This document shows positions 53,229-63,700 of a stretch of DNA of 64,000 nucleotides, in pieces; the first letter of the stretch is position 1, and each line of letters opens with the position of its first letter. A model generated the notes under the pieces. That model was given only the letters and a program-made list of their open reading frames with translations. It made no database searches and was not told where the DNA came from. This DNA comes from Protoeuglena noctilucae. Its lineage: Eukaryota; Chlorophyta; Pedinophyceae; Marsupiomonadales; Marsupiomonadaceae. Position numbers and translations under genes: made by a program. Location of the stretch: the NCBI GenBank assembly GCA_958009085.1, contig OY253678.1, positions 952,816 through 1,016,815 of the forward strand, in the 5' to 3' direction.

Positions 53229-54765
53229 ATGTCGGACCCGGCGGCGTCGCTGCCAGAGGCCCTCCCGCCGTCGGCGGCCCCGGCCCCGGCGCCCGCCTCC
53301 GCCCCGATGAGCACCCCCGCGGCCGCCTCCACCTCGGCGCCCATCCTCCCCGCGGGGTCCCTGCTGCCCCTCCCGATGCTCCCGGGCATGCTGCCCACGT
53401 CGAGCCCGGGACAGCAGCTCCTGAGCACCCCCCTGCAGGCGAGCCACTGCATGCGACGCTGCAAACACAGTTCGCGTATCTGACCACTTGCACTCACACC
53501 AGTCACTCCCCACCCTGTTCCCCTTGCAGTTCCCCGCTGGTCTGCCGACCATCGGCGCCATGCCGGCCATGAGCCCCATGAACATGGGCATGGCCTTCCC
53601 CGGCATGCCGCAAGAGTGGCCCATGTCGATGGCTGGGTTCCCCGCCCTCTCGCAATCGATGGGCAAGCGCCATTTGGATGAGGAAGACGAGGACGACGAT
53701 GATCGCCCAAGGGGGTGAGTGGGAGATTGCGTGGTAAGCAACAGTGTGCGAAGGGACGTATGTGTGTTTCTCTGTGTGCAGCTGTGACGTGGCGACAGGC
53801 GGCTGAGCCGAGGTGGTTGTTCCTTACAACCTGACCCCCTCCCCCCCTTACCCCCTCACCCCCTCACCCCCCCCGTGCCAGGAGTGGTGCCAAGACGGTG
53901 GCGGAGATGACGCCCGAGGAGTTGGCCAAGCGCCGGGCGCAGAACCGCCGGTGGGCCCAGGCCAGCCGTGCTCGCAAGAAGCAGCGACTGGGGGAGCTGG
54001 AGCACCGAGTCAAGGAGCTCGAGTCGAGCCTCGCGGTCATGTCGCGGTCGATGGCGGAGTTGCACGGGGAGAACCAGAAGCTCAAGACGGTGCTGTCGAT
54101 CGTGTCGACGCAGCTGCAGAGGTGCGTAAGGGCGGGGGAGGGGTGGGGGAGGGGTGGGGGAGGATGGTGCCCTGATGTGCTTGGAGAAGAGCTTAAAGCT
54201 GTGACGTTACCCTGTCACCACGCTGATGGCACCCTGACACCACCCCATGGCATGGCATGCTTGCAGCCAATCGGGGAACGGGAACGGGGCCCCAAAGGTG
54301 GACGTGGCACAGCTGATGCAGAGGGTGGGGCTCAACCCGCACTCCCTGGCGCAGACGCCGCTGTCGGTGCCCCAGGCGCTGCCCGTGTCGCAGGCGGCGG
54401 GGGTGCCGGGGACGGGGGGAGACGCCAGGCGAGCACCGCAGCGACCGTGGACCGCCACGCCCGCGCTGCACCCGCCGGCGCGGCGACGGTCAACGCCGGC
54501 CAGCTCACGCCCACAGCCTCGCTCTGTCTGCAGTGGGGCGGTGGGGGCGGGCCTGTCCATGGGTCCGCTGTCGATGGGTGGCATCCCTGGCATGTTCGGG
54601 ATGCCCATGCCCGTGCCTATGTCAGTGCCATTCGACTCGGGGCTGCTGGGTGGGCTGCCAGCGAGCAGCCACGGGGGTGTCCCGGGCATGGGGGTCCCGG
54701 CCATGGCGGGGGGGCTGCGGATGGGGGACGGGCCGGGGGGGGAGGACAAGGACGAAAAGGACTGA
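53229..54765 (+). CDS. bZIP transcription factor
   Basis: Four exons, 53229-53438, 53530-53714, 53882-54121 and 54267-54765, agree in phase (377 aa). The N-terminus is Ala/Pro/Ser- and Met/Gly-rich, ending with an acidic run (RHLDEEDEDDDDRPRG). The bZIP lies in exon 3: basic region LAKRRAQNRRWAQASRARKK with the invariant Asn and Arg of N-x7-R, then the leucine zipper (LGELEHRVKELESSLAVMSR, SMAELHGENQKLKTVLSIVS). The C-terminus is Gly/Met/Pro-rich and ends GGEDKDEKD. A nuclear DNA-binding dimer is expected; target genes are unknown. The first intron has a GC donor (CTGCAG|GCGAGC). Confidence 0.88.
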
Positions 54766-54920
54766 GAGAGAAATACACTTGTGGAGAGGGATAATTGCTA
54801 GCGAGCCATGCAGCTGTGTTGAGATTGAGTTTTGTGAAGCGCGTGGCTTGCTGCCCTCGCGCACGTCCGCGCGCGTGTCGCAGCGCCGTTCCACCTCGCC
54901 GTTTCAAACCCCGCTACACG

Positions 54921-55954
54921 CTACTGCGGCGCCTTGGGCGCGGCGGCGCACATCTGCACGGGCCCGACGACCTTGGCGACGTGGGGGAGCGCCACGATGC
55001 GGGTGAAGAATTGGGTGAGGTGGGGCAGGGTCTCACGGAAAGAGGGGTCGAAAACGTTTTTGAAACCCAAGAGGAGGTTGCATGCCATGACGATGTCCGC
55101 CAGGGTCGGGGCGTCCCCCACCAGATAGGTGCGACCGCGTGCGAGGTGGGACTCGACAGCGTCCAAGGCGCGCTGGGGACAGGGGGGGTGTTACGAGGGG
55201 TGGCGAACGGACGTGATGGGGCAGGTGCGCATGTCAAGAAGGGTGATGAACGAACACGATGGGGCAGGTGCAAATGCCGAGAGGGGTGGCGAACGAGCAG
55301 GATGGGGCAGGTGCCGGGCAACTGGTCATGGTAACACTGCCATGAGCAGGACTGCGTGGTTAATGTGTCACCTTGGTGGCAGCCACCGCAGCGGCTTCCT
55401 TGGCCGGAGAGTAGGGGTAGACGCCAGCCAGGGGCAGGCACCAGGCCAGGATGGCGGGGTCGACCTGGGATCATGAGATAAAGCAGCTGAGACGCAATGC
55501 GGGGTTGAGGGCGGTAGCACCAGCGTGCCTCGGCACCCACCTCGCAGCCGGCAAAGTCGACCCACATGTCGACCTGGGCGCGCTCGTAGGGCGTGCGGCC
55601 CATCAAGTGCGCGGTGGCCGACCCGCCCGCCCGCACGATGTGCCTGGCGATCGCGTTGCTCTCAAAGAAGCACCCGGCGGCGCTCTCCATCGCGGGCACT
55701 TTGCCCAGGGGGAACTTGCGCAAGAAGTCCTCGGAGCGGTTATCCACGCCCATGCGGAAGTCAGGACACTCGATCTTGATCCCCGCGTACTCGGCCGCTA
55801 TCAGGGCCTGCGGGAACGAGGCAGGAGGCGGCGTGTTTCGCGCAGGACATGATTATCCCGCGAGGCAGCCGCGCACGCATCCCGCCTCGGCTCTTGCCTT
55901 GTAGGCATTCTTGTTCGAGGGGTAGGAGTACAGGGTGGTCACGGCGGTCGCCAT
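54921..55954 (-). CDS. Elongation factor 1B gamma-like, GST domain only
   Basis: Exons 55954-55898, 55807-55541, 55464-55372 and 55172-54921 give 222 aa plus stop. MATAVTTLYSYPSNKNAYKA, then PDFRMGVDNRSEDFLRKFPL, GKVPAMESAAGCFFESNAIA and RTYLVGDAPTLADIVMACNL, LLGFKNVFDP are the thioredoxin-fold and helical GST halves of eEF1B-gamma. That subunit anchors the nucleotide-exchange complex for eEF1A. The protein ends AAAPKAPQ where family members continue through a Lys/Pro linker into the ~160-residue EF1G domain. That domain is absent here, and only ~155 bp separate the stop from the convergent bZIP gene. The first intron uses a GC donor (TACAAG|GCAAGA). An intron at 55173-55371 holds ~58-bp tandem repeats. 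Confidence 0.88.
55190..55325 (-). repeat. ~58-bp tandem repeat in eEF1B-gamma intron
   Basis: Three imperfect copies (plus strand) of GAGGGGTGGCGAACG followed by a GA/CA-rich stretch and GATGGGGCAGGTGC. They fall within the intron between the exons ending 55372 and starting 55172. No splice junction is obviously included. Confidence 0.85.
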
Positions 55955-56363
55955 GGTCGCGACGATTTTCCCTGCGCCACGCAAGCGAGTGCTGCACATC
56001 TGTTCAGGAGCTCCGCAAGGACGACCAGGCCCCGCAGCGATGCCATCATCCTACGCCAGACGCACCAAGCCCGATTGCGTCGAGCCCCGTCCTCAGATGT
56101 CACGACAGCACGCGTTTATCGTTTTGTCGCTGGTGTGCAGCTGGTGAGACGCGATTTCATGCACCGAGGCGCAACCTTGCAGTGCAACAGCCAGCAAGTG
56201 GCAAGCAGGGTCGGGCTCGAGCTCGGAAGGCGCGCATTCTTGGTGGCGACACCACGCCAGTCAGAGTGGCGGCGAGTCTGCTCACCCATTGCCACGAACA
56301 GCACCTGCGATGCGGAAACTGTCTCACTAAGACCGCTGTCGTGTTGTCCTCGGCGCCATCCCC

Positions 56364-58079
56364 GATGGCTTGCAGGCGCGCGCTGGCCGCTGCACGCCCG
56401 CTGCTCACCTGCGCATCCGATCTCGCGTCCTTTCATCCCGATCGCTTGGGACGACGGGGTATTTTCGACTGGCTGCGAGCCACCCCGTCGTCTCCCCACG
56501 AGCCCCGCACGGACGGCGCCCAAGCTGCTTCACCGGGCTCCTGGCCGCCGCTGGGTCGCGAGGAATCGCAACGAGAGAGCCTCCCGTCTCCAAATAAAAA
56601 TGCCTTTGCCGAACATGCCTCCTCTTACCCCCAGGTGTGGCATCGTGTGTACATCGTCGCCTGCGGGTCGACTCACTTGCCGATGGGGCCAGCCATGGTG
56701 CAGCCGCGTTCCGGCATTGCAGGTAGACGCGGGAGGGGAGTGGACGGACGAGGCCGCACTGGCGCTGGCACGCAGCCAGGCCTGGGAGCCGACCCGCGAG
56801 GCCATCGACGTCTTTGTGGCAGTGCATGCGGCGACGGGGCTGCCGTGGTGGGGAGTCTTTGGGGGCGTCGCACTGCTCGGGCGACTGCTGGCCGCACCAC
56901 TGCAGGCCGTAGTGCGGGAGAGCAACGCCCTGAGGCACCCAGGCAGCCAGGCAAGCGCCGTACCGGTGACACCGACCGTGGCTCACATTGCTCTACCACC
57001 GTGACTGCCGCCCACGCCTCTCCGCACCCAGCGAGGCTGCTACCTCGCAGCCACACCCCATGCGTCGACTCGTCCACAGCTACACCCCCTTTTGCCCATG
57101 CAGGGACGCGCTGGATGCGTGGCGAAGGTCCTCCGGAGAGACGGGACCCGCACCCCCTGCTTTCCACACGCTTGATGGCGCCACGCGGATGCTCCTGCAG
57201 CAGAAGGCCACGGCCCTCGCGAGGGAGAGAGGCCTGCGCCCCTTCAGGTGATGGCCACCGCCCTGCTGCACCGTGCATGTGGCACTCGCTCACCAACTCC
57301 CTCAGAGTCACCGATCTGCTGCCGTGCCTGTGGCGCAGGGCAACTGCGTGCGCCGTGGTCGATACCCTGCTGGCCGCTGCTCCCGTCGCGGGTTCCCTGG
57401 CCCTGGCGTCCACGCGACTTCCCTCCCTCGAGACCGGTGGGTTCGTACCCTACACTAACCTGGCAGCGGCCGACCCTCTGGGCGCCGCGGTCGGCGGCAC
57501 TGCCCTCGCCCTCATGGGGCTCCTAGAGGTCGCGATGCGGTGAGCGCCTGGGTACGCTCAGCAAGTGTGCGAAGTCGCCACCGCCGCCCTGCGTCACCTG
57601 CTAACCAACCCCGCCCCTGGCCCCTGGCCTCCCGCAGCTCAGCACGGCGCGACGCGGCGGCGGGTGGCTCCCCGACTCTGGCCGACGTGCGGGTGCGGAT
57701 CGCACTGCGCGTGGCAGCGGCCGGGTCAGCGTGGGCGCTGTGGGGACTGCCTTTGGCTACGCTCGAGGTGGTGGCTGTCAGTGCAGCCACGCAGGCGATC
57801 GTTTCATTGTGGATGGGCTCGCGAGGAACGAGCCCCGCGGGGTCGCAGCAGGGGCCTGGCACGCATCCGATGGGCACGCAGAGCGGGGGCGTGAAGGTGG
57901 GGGACGAGAAGATGGGAAGCAGCGGGGGTGCGCGGCGGGGTGCGATCACGCCTGCTGCAGCGCCACCGCCAGCGGGAGCGGCGGACGAGGCGCAGCTGCT
58001 TGCGGCCCTGGGCCAGGCGGGGGGCGCGCGGAGCAAGCTGCACCGGGCTGGCAGCAGCGCCAAGCGTAGGCAGTTTTGA
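56364..58079 (+). CDS. OXA1/YidC-type membrane protein insertase, probably mitochondrial
   Basis: Exon 1 (56364 to ~56633) begins MACRRALAAARPLLTCASDL, an Arg-rich presequence suited to mitochondria. Exon 2 (~56724-56952) has EWTDEAALALARSQAW and the first TM (AVHAATGLPWWGVFGGVALL) typical of OXA1 (TGLPWW motif). Exon 3 (~57104-57248) is the helical loop (TRMLLQQKATALARERGLRP). Exon 4 (~57345-57540) carries AVVDTLLAAAPVAGSLALAS and GGFVPYTNLAAADPLGAAVG, the conserved G-x-W/F-x-x-(D/N)L-x-x-x-DP motif. Exon 5 (to 58079) has two TMs and a basic tail (KLHRAGSSAKRRQF). The family inserts respiratory-chain subunits into the inner membrane. Intron 2 has a GC donor (AGCCAG|GCAAGC). The 55849-57543 open frame overlaps but is not the spliced protein. 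Confidence 0.78.
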
Positions 58080-58165
58080 AAGGATGGACCGTCGATTAAC
58101 TATGCCTAGTTGCAAATGTCCCAGTAAAATCCCCATCTGGGCAGGGTTTGGGTTACGGTGTTTTG

Positions 58166-58984
58166 CTAGTGGTTGAGCTGGCTGAGGATGGCGCGCTTGA
58201 GGGCCAGTCCCTGCTCCCGCAGCTCCTGCTTGCTCTTCCTGGCCGCGAGGTGTATCTTCTGCTCCAGCAGGTTCGCCTGGGCCCTGGCGAACTCCTCCAC
58301 GGTCATGCGGGCGGGGTCTCCGGGAATGACGCGGATGGCCAGCTGCGTGCACACGAGCAACCTGTCAGCTGCCGGACACCTGGGCTGCCCGGGCACGCGC
58401 CGACGCCACGACATGCATCCCGTCACCTTGACCACATCCCCCAGGCCCAGGACGTCCCCCGTCTTGAGAGGGTAGGAGCACCCGGGCTCCACGCGCTCGC
58501 CGTTGATCGTGGAGCCGTTCGTGCTTCCCAGGTCCTGCGGCAAGGCGACGGCGGGAACCTTGCGCGTATCTTCAGTTCCAAATCGCGCGGAGATGGGGGC
58601 GCGGCCGCCGGTGGGCGCGGTGGGATTCAAACGGAGCGAGAGCGCACCTGGAAGACCCACGCCTCCCCCGTCCATTCCACCACGCCGTGCTCTTCGGACA
58701 CGGACGGCTCCATGATCGCGAAGACGTCTGGGAGGCTCTTCTTCGTGCGTTTCTGGAGAGAGCAGCGCAAACGGGGCCGGAATAACAACGGCGCAGCTGG
58801 CAGCCCCGCTGCGACTTTCAGCGCGACAGGCCGGCCCCCTCACCAGTCGAAACGACCCCCCGGCCTTTCCGAACTTCCGTCCCTGCCCGGGACCTGCAAC
58901 AACCTCGAGCTCGAACACATCCGCCAGGCGCTCCGGGGCGGGGCCCTCCTCCTCGACCGCCTCATCCCTGGGCTTCCGCGTCAT
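58166..58984 (-). CDS. FHA-domain protein
   Basis: Exons run leftwards. 58984 to ~58855 encodes MTRKPRDEAVEEEGPAPERL, then FELEVVAGPGQGRKF. About 58756-58648 encodes KRTKKSLPDVFAIMEPSVSE and EHGVVEWTGEAWVFQ. About 58540-58420 encodes DLGSTNGSTINGERVEPGCS and YPLKTGDVLGLGDVVKV. A final exon runs to 58166 (KQELREQGLALKRAILSQLN). The FHA signature GR..G.....I..PSVSxxH......W........L.S.NGT..N is present, with SxxH as SEEH and the usual NGT replaced by NGS. FHA domains bind phosphothreonine peptides. The C-terminal helix may be a coiled coil. Cellular role unknown. Confidence 0.85.
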   Translation of the reverse strand: MTRKPRDEAVEEEGPAPERLADVFELEVVAGPGQGRKFGKAGGSFRLVRGPACRAESRSGAASCAVVIPAPFALLSPETHEEEPPRRLRDHGAVRVRRARRGGMDGGGVGLPGALSLRLNPTAPTGGRAPISARFGTEDTRKVPAVALPQDLGSTNGSTINGERVEPGCSYPLKTGDVLGLGDVVKVTGCMSWRRRVPGQPRCPAADRLLVCTQLAIRVIPGDPARMTVEEFARAQANLLEQKIHLAARKSKQELREQGLALKRAILSQLNH

Positions 58985-59633
58985 CCCCGGCAGGTACAGG
59001 TCGAATTATCTAGCCAGGGCGCTTCGGTCAGTGGCCGCCAGGTGGCGCAGGCAAGGAAGTTAGCTTGGACTTTGCAGGATGAGGGATGAGACGCAGGGCG
59101 AGATGGCAAAACCCTCATTGCCTGAGTAGTTGCGTGAACGATGGCAACAGGATCTGGTTCAACAGCAAAGGATTCCGCTGGTCCATGCCAGAAATGGCCA
59201 CGTCAGTGATCACAGAAGCGTTCTTTTCTCCCAAACCGATCGACGAGCACGACAGACACTGCATGATAGCCAAGTCAATCGCACACCGAGCACCCACACC
59301 CATGGCGACGCTCCTCGGGAAGACGCGGGTGAGAAGGCGCAGGCGAAGCGTTCCGGGATCCCCAGCGCAACTCCAGCTGCAATTTGCGCGTCGTTCGAGC
59401 CGCGTCGTCGTCGATCCGCGTCCCGGGGTCGCGGGTCAGCTGGCCTTGCCTCGGGGGGAGCAGCGGAGGCCGTCGCGCGCCCCGTCGCTCGTTTCGGTGG
59501 CAGCTTTCTTCCGTTCGAACTCGGGACTGCTCAGCAATGCGCCCATGGATCTCGATCGGGGGCCGCGGGGCGCCTAACAGCCCGGGGTTGGGAGTTGGGC
59601 TTTTACGCACGCTGGGGCCACCCGCTGCCAGCG
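58985..59633. other. Divergent intergenic region
   Basis: No recognisable gene; likely promoters of the FHA gene (minus) and the hibernation-factor gene (plus). Confidence 0.35.
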
Positions 59634-60582
59634 ATGTCGGCTCACCTGCCGAGCTCGTTCTCCGATCTTTGCAGATTGCGGGTCCGGCGGGCCCAGCAGG
59701 ACTCCGCGCGCGCCCTGTGCCCGTCGCTGGTAAGCCGCGCTCCTTGCCAGCCGAGAGCCCCCGGCACAGCGCGTCTCGCGTCGCCGACTCGACGCGCTCG
59801 CATGTCTGATGCGGTAGGGGCAATCGAGAGGACCGCGGGCGACCCCGTCGCCTGCCGCTCGCCCCCGCAGGTCCCCGCCATGTGTGTCCCGCTCCCGTCA
59901 CGCGCTGCCGCGTCTTGGCCCGGAGCCAGCAGGCCGACAAGAAGTCGACGTCGGCCCAGATTGTGATCCAGGCCAAGGGCACGACCGTGACGCCGGCGAT
60001 GCGCGACCACGCGATGGAGAAGGTGGCATCGTGCGTCCACAACTTTGAGGTGCGGTGCACTGTGCACTGCCCCGCTGCGACCCCTGCATTCAAGCAGTCG
60101 CGAGGCCAACCCTGCAAGTTGGCATCCCACCGCCTCCGCGCAGGTGGATGTCAAGGAGGTGGACGTGCACATGTTTGTGCGCAGCAAGGAGCAGGGGCAC
60201 CACGGCCGCGACGAGCACACGGTGGAGCTGGTGGCCTACACGCTGCGGAACGGCACCCTGCGCGTCCAGGACACGCAGGCGAGGGGCGCCACAGCTGTGG
60301 CCTGTGACCGTATGTGCCTGTGACTGTATGTGACCGTACCCACCCAGGAAGTTTGGAATCACCCCCACCCGCCCGCTGGCCCAGTATCTGATCCCACCCT
60401 TCGCGCCTCGTTCGCAGGACAACATGTACGCGGCGGTGGACTCGTCGTGCCACAAGCTCAAGGGGGTGCTGAGCAAGACGAAGGAGAAGGCGATGCAGCG
60501 GGGCACGTGGCCGGGGCACGCGGAGATCAAGGGGGGAGCCAAGCTGGCCGAGGTGATGGCAGCACAGGAGGAGGATGACTGA
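59634..60582 (+). CDS. Plastid ribosome hibernation factor (HPF/YfiA/PSRP1-like), short form
   Basis: Certain exons are 59871-60049, 60144-60278 and 60418-60582 (stop). The first encodes a basic stretch (RCRVLARSQQADKKS), then AQIVIQAKGTTVTPAMRDHA and MEKVASCVHNFE. The next has VDVKEVDVHMFVRSKEQGHH and ELVAYTLRNGTLRVQDTQ. The last is DNMYAAVDSSCHKLKGVLSK plus a Lys-rich tail ending EEDD. This is the beta-alpha-beta-beta-beta-alpha ribosome-binding fold that blocks the mRNA/tRNA channel of the 30S subunit during rest. The C-terminal dimerisation domain of long HPF/PSRP1 is absent. The intron after DTQ uses a GC donor (ACGCAG|GCGAGG). The 5' exon is unresolved: 59634 (MSAHLPSSFSDLCRLRVRR) is a candidate leader, but its donor phase does not fit simply. 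Confidence 0.8.
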
Positions 60583-60666
60583 AAGCGGACACGGGTCACA
60601 GAGGGCAGCGGGTGCGTCTGGGGTAAAGAACAGCAGGCCGCGTGCGCGATCGATTGAAAGGGAACG

Positions 60667-62535
60667 TCAGCCGAGGTGGAGCGTGCGGCGGGTGGCGTCG
60701 GGCAGCGGCTGAGATGCCCCGCCGCTCGGTGGCCGGCTGGTCCAGCGGCTGGACAGGGGCGTGCTGCCGACCGTCCACATCCCCGACCCGGGGGGCGCCA
60801 GGCCCAGGGCCGCATTGCGCTGCTCGAGCTTCCCCGCCACGAAAGCCACGAACTCCTCCATCGACACGCGGCCGTCCCCGTCGGCGTCCGCCGCCGCAAA
60901 CATCAGGCTAGCCAGGTGCGCGGGCACGTCGGGCGCCACCTGCGTGACCAGTGCACGCATGCTGTTATCGCAAGAGACTGCTTTGCGTCTGCTGCCTCGC
61001 AGCAAACGGCGGGCCATATGCGCTGCTTATGACGATGCGTTCCATATTCGCTTGCCTGACGGAACGCGGCTGTGGCCTCCCGCACATCCAACGCGCCGTC
61101 CCCGTCCTCGTCGTAACAGGCGAAGATGCGCCGGGCGCGGACCATGGGATCCGCCGCCGCCACCCTCTGCTGCACGTGCTCCCAGAACTCTGGCCAAAAC
61201 ACCCTGCGTGTGACAGACACGCCAGCAGGGTATGTCCTGCTTCCCACACTCTAATACTCCGGCTTCTTTCACTGCGGGTTCCGACACATGCTGCCAACTC
61301 GCAAGCAGTCGCAGATGAGGGCGAGCAAGGCCTCGGCAGCCGGGGTGCGCCCTTGCCTTTCCCTGGGGCACTTCTTGAGCAGCGCCCCCATCTCAACCGC
61401 GGACGGCTTGCGGCCCAGCACGGCCGTCAGCGCACACTTGGTCTCGTGCGAGCCCATCCACCCCTTGCTGCCCTCGTCGTACAGCGTGAACGCCTCCCTG
61501 CAACCACGGCCACAGACCCTGTGCTCTCGGCACAAACCGGGTGCACTATGCACAGCCCGCCGCATGCACAGACTGGCCCGCATGGCGTTGGCCTCCACTT
61601 AAAAGTGCCACTCACCTGGCGTTGGCCTCCACCCATGAGTGCGACTCGCTGCGCCCCGCGTCCCGCGCTGTCCCCAGCTGTGCCGGCGGCCGCCCCAGGC
61701 CCTGCCTCTCCGCAGACGCCAGGTGGGGCAGGGGACTCAGAATGCGATCCGCGTGCGACAACCCTTGTTGGCCCCACTTGGTGCGGACGCTCAGGGCGGG
61801 GCTCTCACGGGCGCGCGTGGATGGCGCATTCTCATTCGCGTCGCCGGCCCTGTCCTCCGCACCCTCCATCATCTCCCTGCTCGCAGGACGGGGCTCGACG
61901 GTTGGGGGCGATAGCCGGGTCTGCAGTGCCAGGGGCAGTGTCAGGGGCAGGGTGGGTTAGGGACATGCTCCACCTCCGCGCACCTCAGACGGCGGCGGCT
62001 GGCCACGCGAGCCGAGAAGAGTCGGCTGAGCTCGGCCTCTCTGCGGCGTGCGGAAGGGGCACGTCAACTTGAGACCAGCTCCTGATGACGGTGTAAACCC
62101 TGGGCAGGGCACAGAGCTCGGGCCTCACGTGTGGGTGCCTGGGGAGAGGCCGACGCCTGGCGATGGGGACGACGGGGATGCGGGGGACGGGCGGAGGCGT
62201 GCGACAGCTCGTGGAGTCAAATCCTCCGCGGATCCAGTCGCTACGGCATCGCGCAGGAGCCCCGCGGCCAGGCGGACGGCGCTGGGGCCGGCCCCAGGCG
62301 CGTCCACCGCGACGCGGGAGGGACGCCCGGAAGAGCGCGCGGACGACAGGGCTGCGGAGCTCATTTGCGGCCCGTAGATAGACGCGGCGGGGCTCGCCCG
62401 ACGCGAATGGAGGAGCGACGGCGCCCGCGGGGGCGTGCGTGCCCATGCATCGTCGCCTCGGGGCGCCGGAGCCGGCGGAGGAACGCCCGATGCCCTCCTC
62501 GGGGTATCGTTTATCGATGGCAGGCGCTCACTCAT
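60667..62535 (-). CDS. EFCAB11-like EF-hand calcium-binding protein with disordered N-terminus
   Basis: The N-terminus, from MSERLPSINDTPRRASGVPP at 62535, is Ser/Pro/Arg-rich and probably disordered over two or three exons (62.5-61.6 kb). Calmodulin-like EF-hands follow. The first, EAFTLYDEGSKGWMGSHETK (exon ~61500-61300), is degenerate. The second, ARRIFACYDEDGDGALDVRE, and the third, LMFAAADADGDGRVSMEEFV, have complete DxDxDG loops. RQ-VAPDVPAHLASLMF across the last junction matches EFCAB11-type proteins (FRQVAPxxP). The stop is at 60667 after a short basic tail. Binds Ca2+ by inference; partner unknown. Confidence 0.72.
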
Positions 62536-63188
62536 GTCCCCGGCCAGGACACGGGTCGCGGGGGCCGCCCTGCTGGGCTAACAACGATTAAGGCGGGAAA
62601 TCAGTGGTTCGCCTGCATCCGCTTGCCTCGGGGCTCTGCAACAGGGTCAGCTGCACTTTGGCTTAAGTGTAGGCACGTGTTTACATCCGCACAGCTTTAT
62701 CGCGTGGGGCCGAGCCCTGACGTCAGGCGGCCCGTCAGTCATCGATGGCATCCTCTGAGCCGCGATGTGGATGTGGAGACAGTGCATGTCTGTGCACCCT
62801 CCCCGGTGACTCCTAAAGACCACACGCACGCAGGTACCCACCACCACGCGTGCCATGCTAGCCCAGGCACCTGGCGGCCCCGCAGCTGCGCAGTGCAGGC
62901 CCCGGCCATCACAACACAGCAGTGCCTTGCAGTGGATTCAACGTCGCATCTGAAGCAGTAGATTGGTAGAGAGGTCAGCAACTCTGCACTCTTCACACAA
63001 CACCAATACACAACAGAGCATCCCCTCGCTGTGCACGAGATGTCGGCCGGCACATCGCTGCTGCGGGGACGGATGCGGGGACACCTCAGGGCACGCGCCT
63101 GCGCTACTGAACGCCACAGCGGAGGCGAGGATGGCGTGACGCACAGCGTCGCATCTCGGGCTCACCTCGAGGCGCCAAGGGTCCCCGC
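62536..63188. other. Subtelomeric spacer; right part matches 10030-10168
   Basis: No gene recognised. From about 63060 on, the sequence is a diverged copy of the 3' flank of the beta-helix gene at 10169-11485. Confidence 0.6.
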
Positions 63189-63700
63189 TCAACAACGAAA
63201 CGCAGACCCCTTCTTGCACCGAGACAGCGTGCACTCGCTGTGCGTGAGGGTGCTGTTGCCGACGCGGCAAAGGCCGTACTGCTTGCAGTCGGCAATCTCC
63301 ACGCCCACCACCTCCGCATGCCCTCCCTTCTTGAAATACACACCGTGCAACTCCTTGGACCCCGCGATGTGCCCCCCTTGCACCGTCACCCTGCTACCCA
63401 CGCCATCGCAGAAAACGTCACTGGGGTTGCAGTCGGCGATCTCCACGCCCACTAAGTCTACGTGACCGCCCCTTCGGCAGTGCACCCCGTCACCCTTCTG
63501 GGACCCTGTGATGTGGCCCCTCTGAACCATCACCCTGCTAACCTCGCCATCGCACAAGACACCGCTCTGCTTGCTGTCGGCGATGACCGTGCCCTCCATC
63601 TCTGCCTCACCACCCTCCCCACAACACAACCCGTGACCCTTGTTTGACCCCGTGATGCGCCCCCCACGGACCACCACCCTGCTGCCCTGGCTAGCACATG
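63189..63700 (-). pseudogene. Beta-helix repeat gene truncated by the telomere
   Basis: The reading frame (C-terminal ~165 residues, stop 63189) is a paralogue of the protein encoded at 10169-11485. Both end with DCKQYGLCR, then GNSTLTHSEC and KKGSAFRC/EKGSAFRC. It contains about five repeat units with GSRVxVxGGxITGS and GVEIADCK. At about 63700, just upstream of SQGSRVVVRGG, the coding sequence gives way directly to TTAGGG-type repeats. About 270 N-terminal residues and the promoter are therefore missing. The visible frame has no internal stops, so the breakage may be recent; the copy is presumably non-functional unless transcribed from the telomere side. Confidence 0.8.

Noticed and set aside
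52471-53741. Long minus-strand frames (340 and 377 aa) opposite the bZIP gene
   Set aside because: Arg/Gly-rich antisense frames; the plus strand carries conserved bZIP exons and consistent splice sites.
55849-57543. 564-aa open frame with no introns over the OXA1 locus
   Set aside because: OXA1 motifs lie in different frames and are joined only by splicing; the single frame would mix introns and exons.
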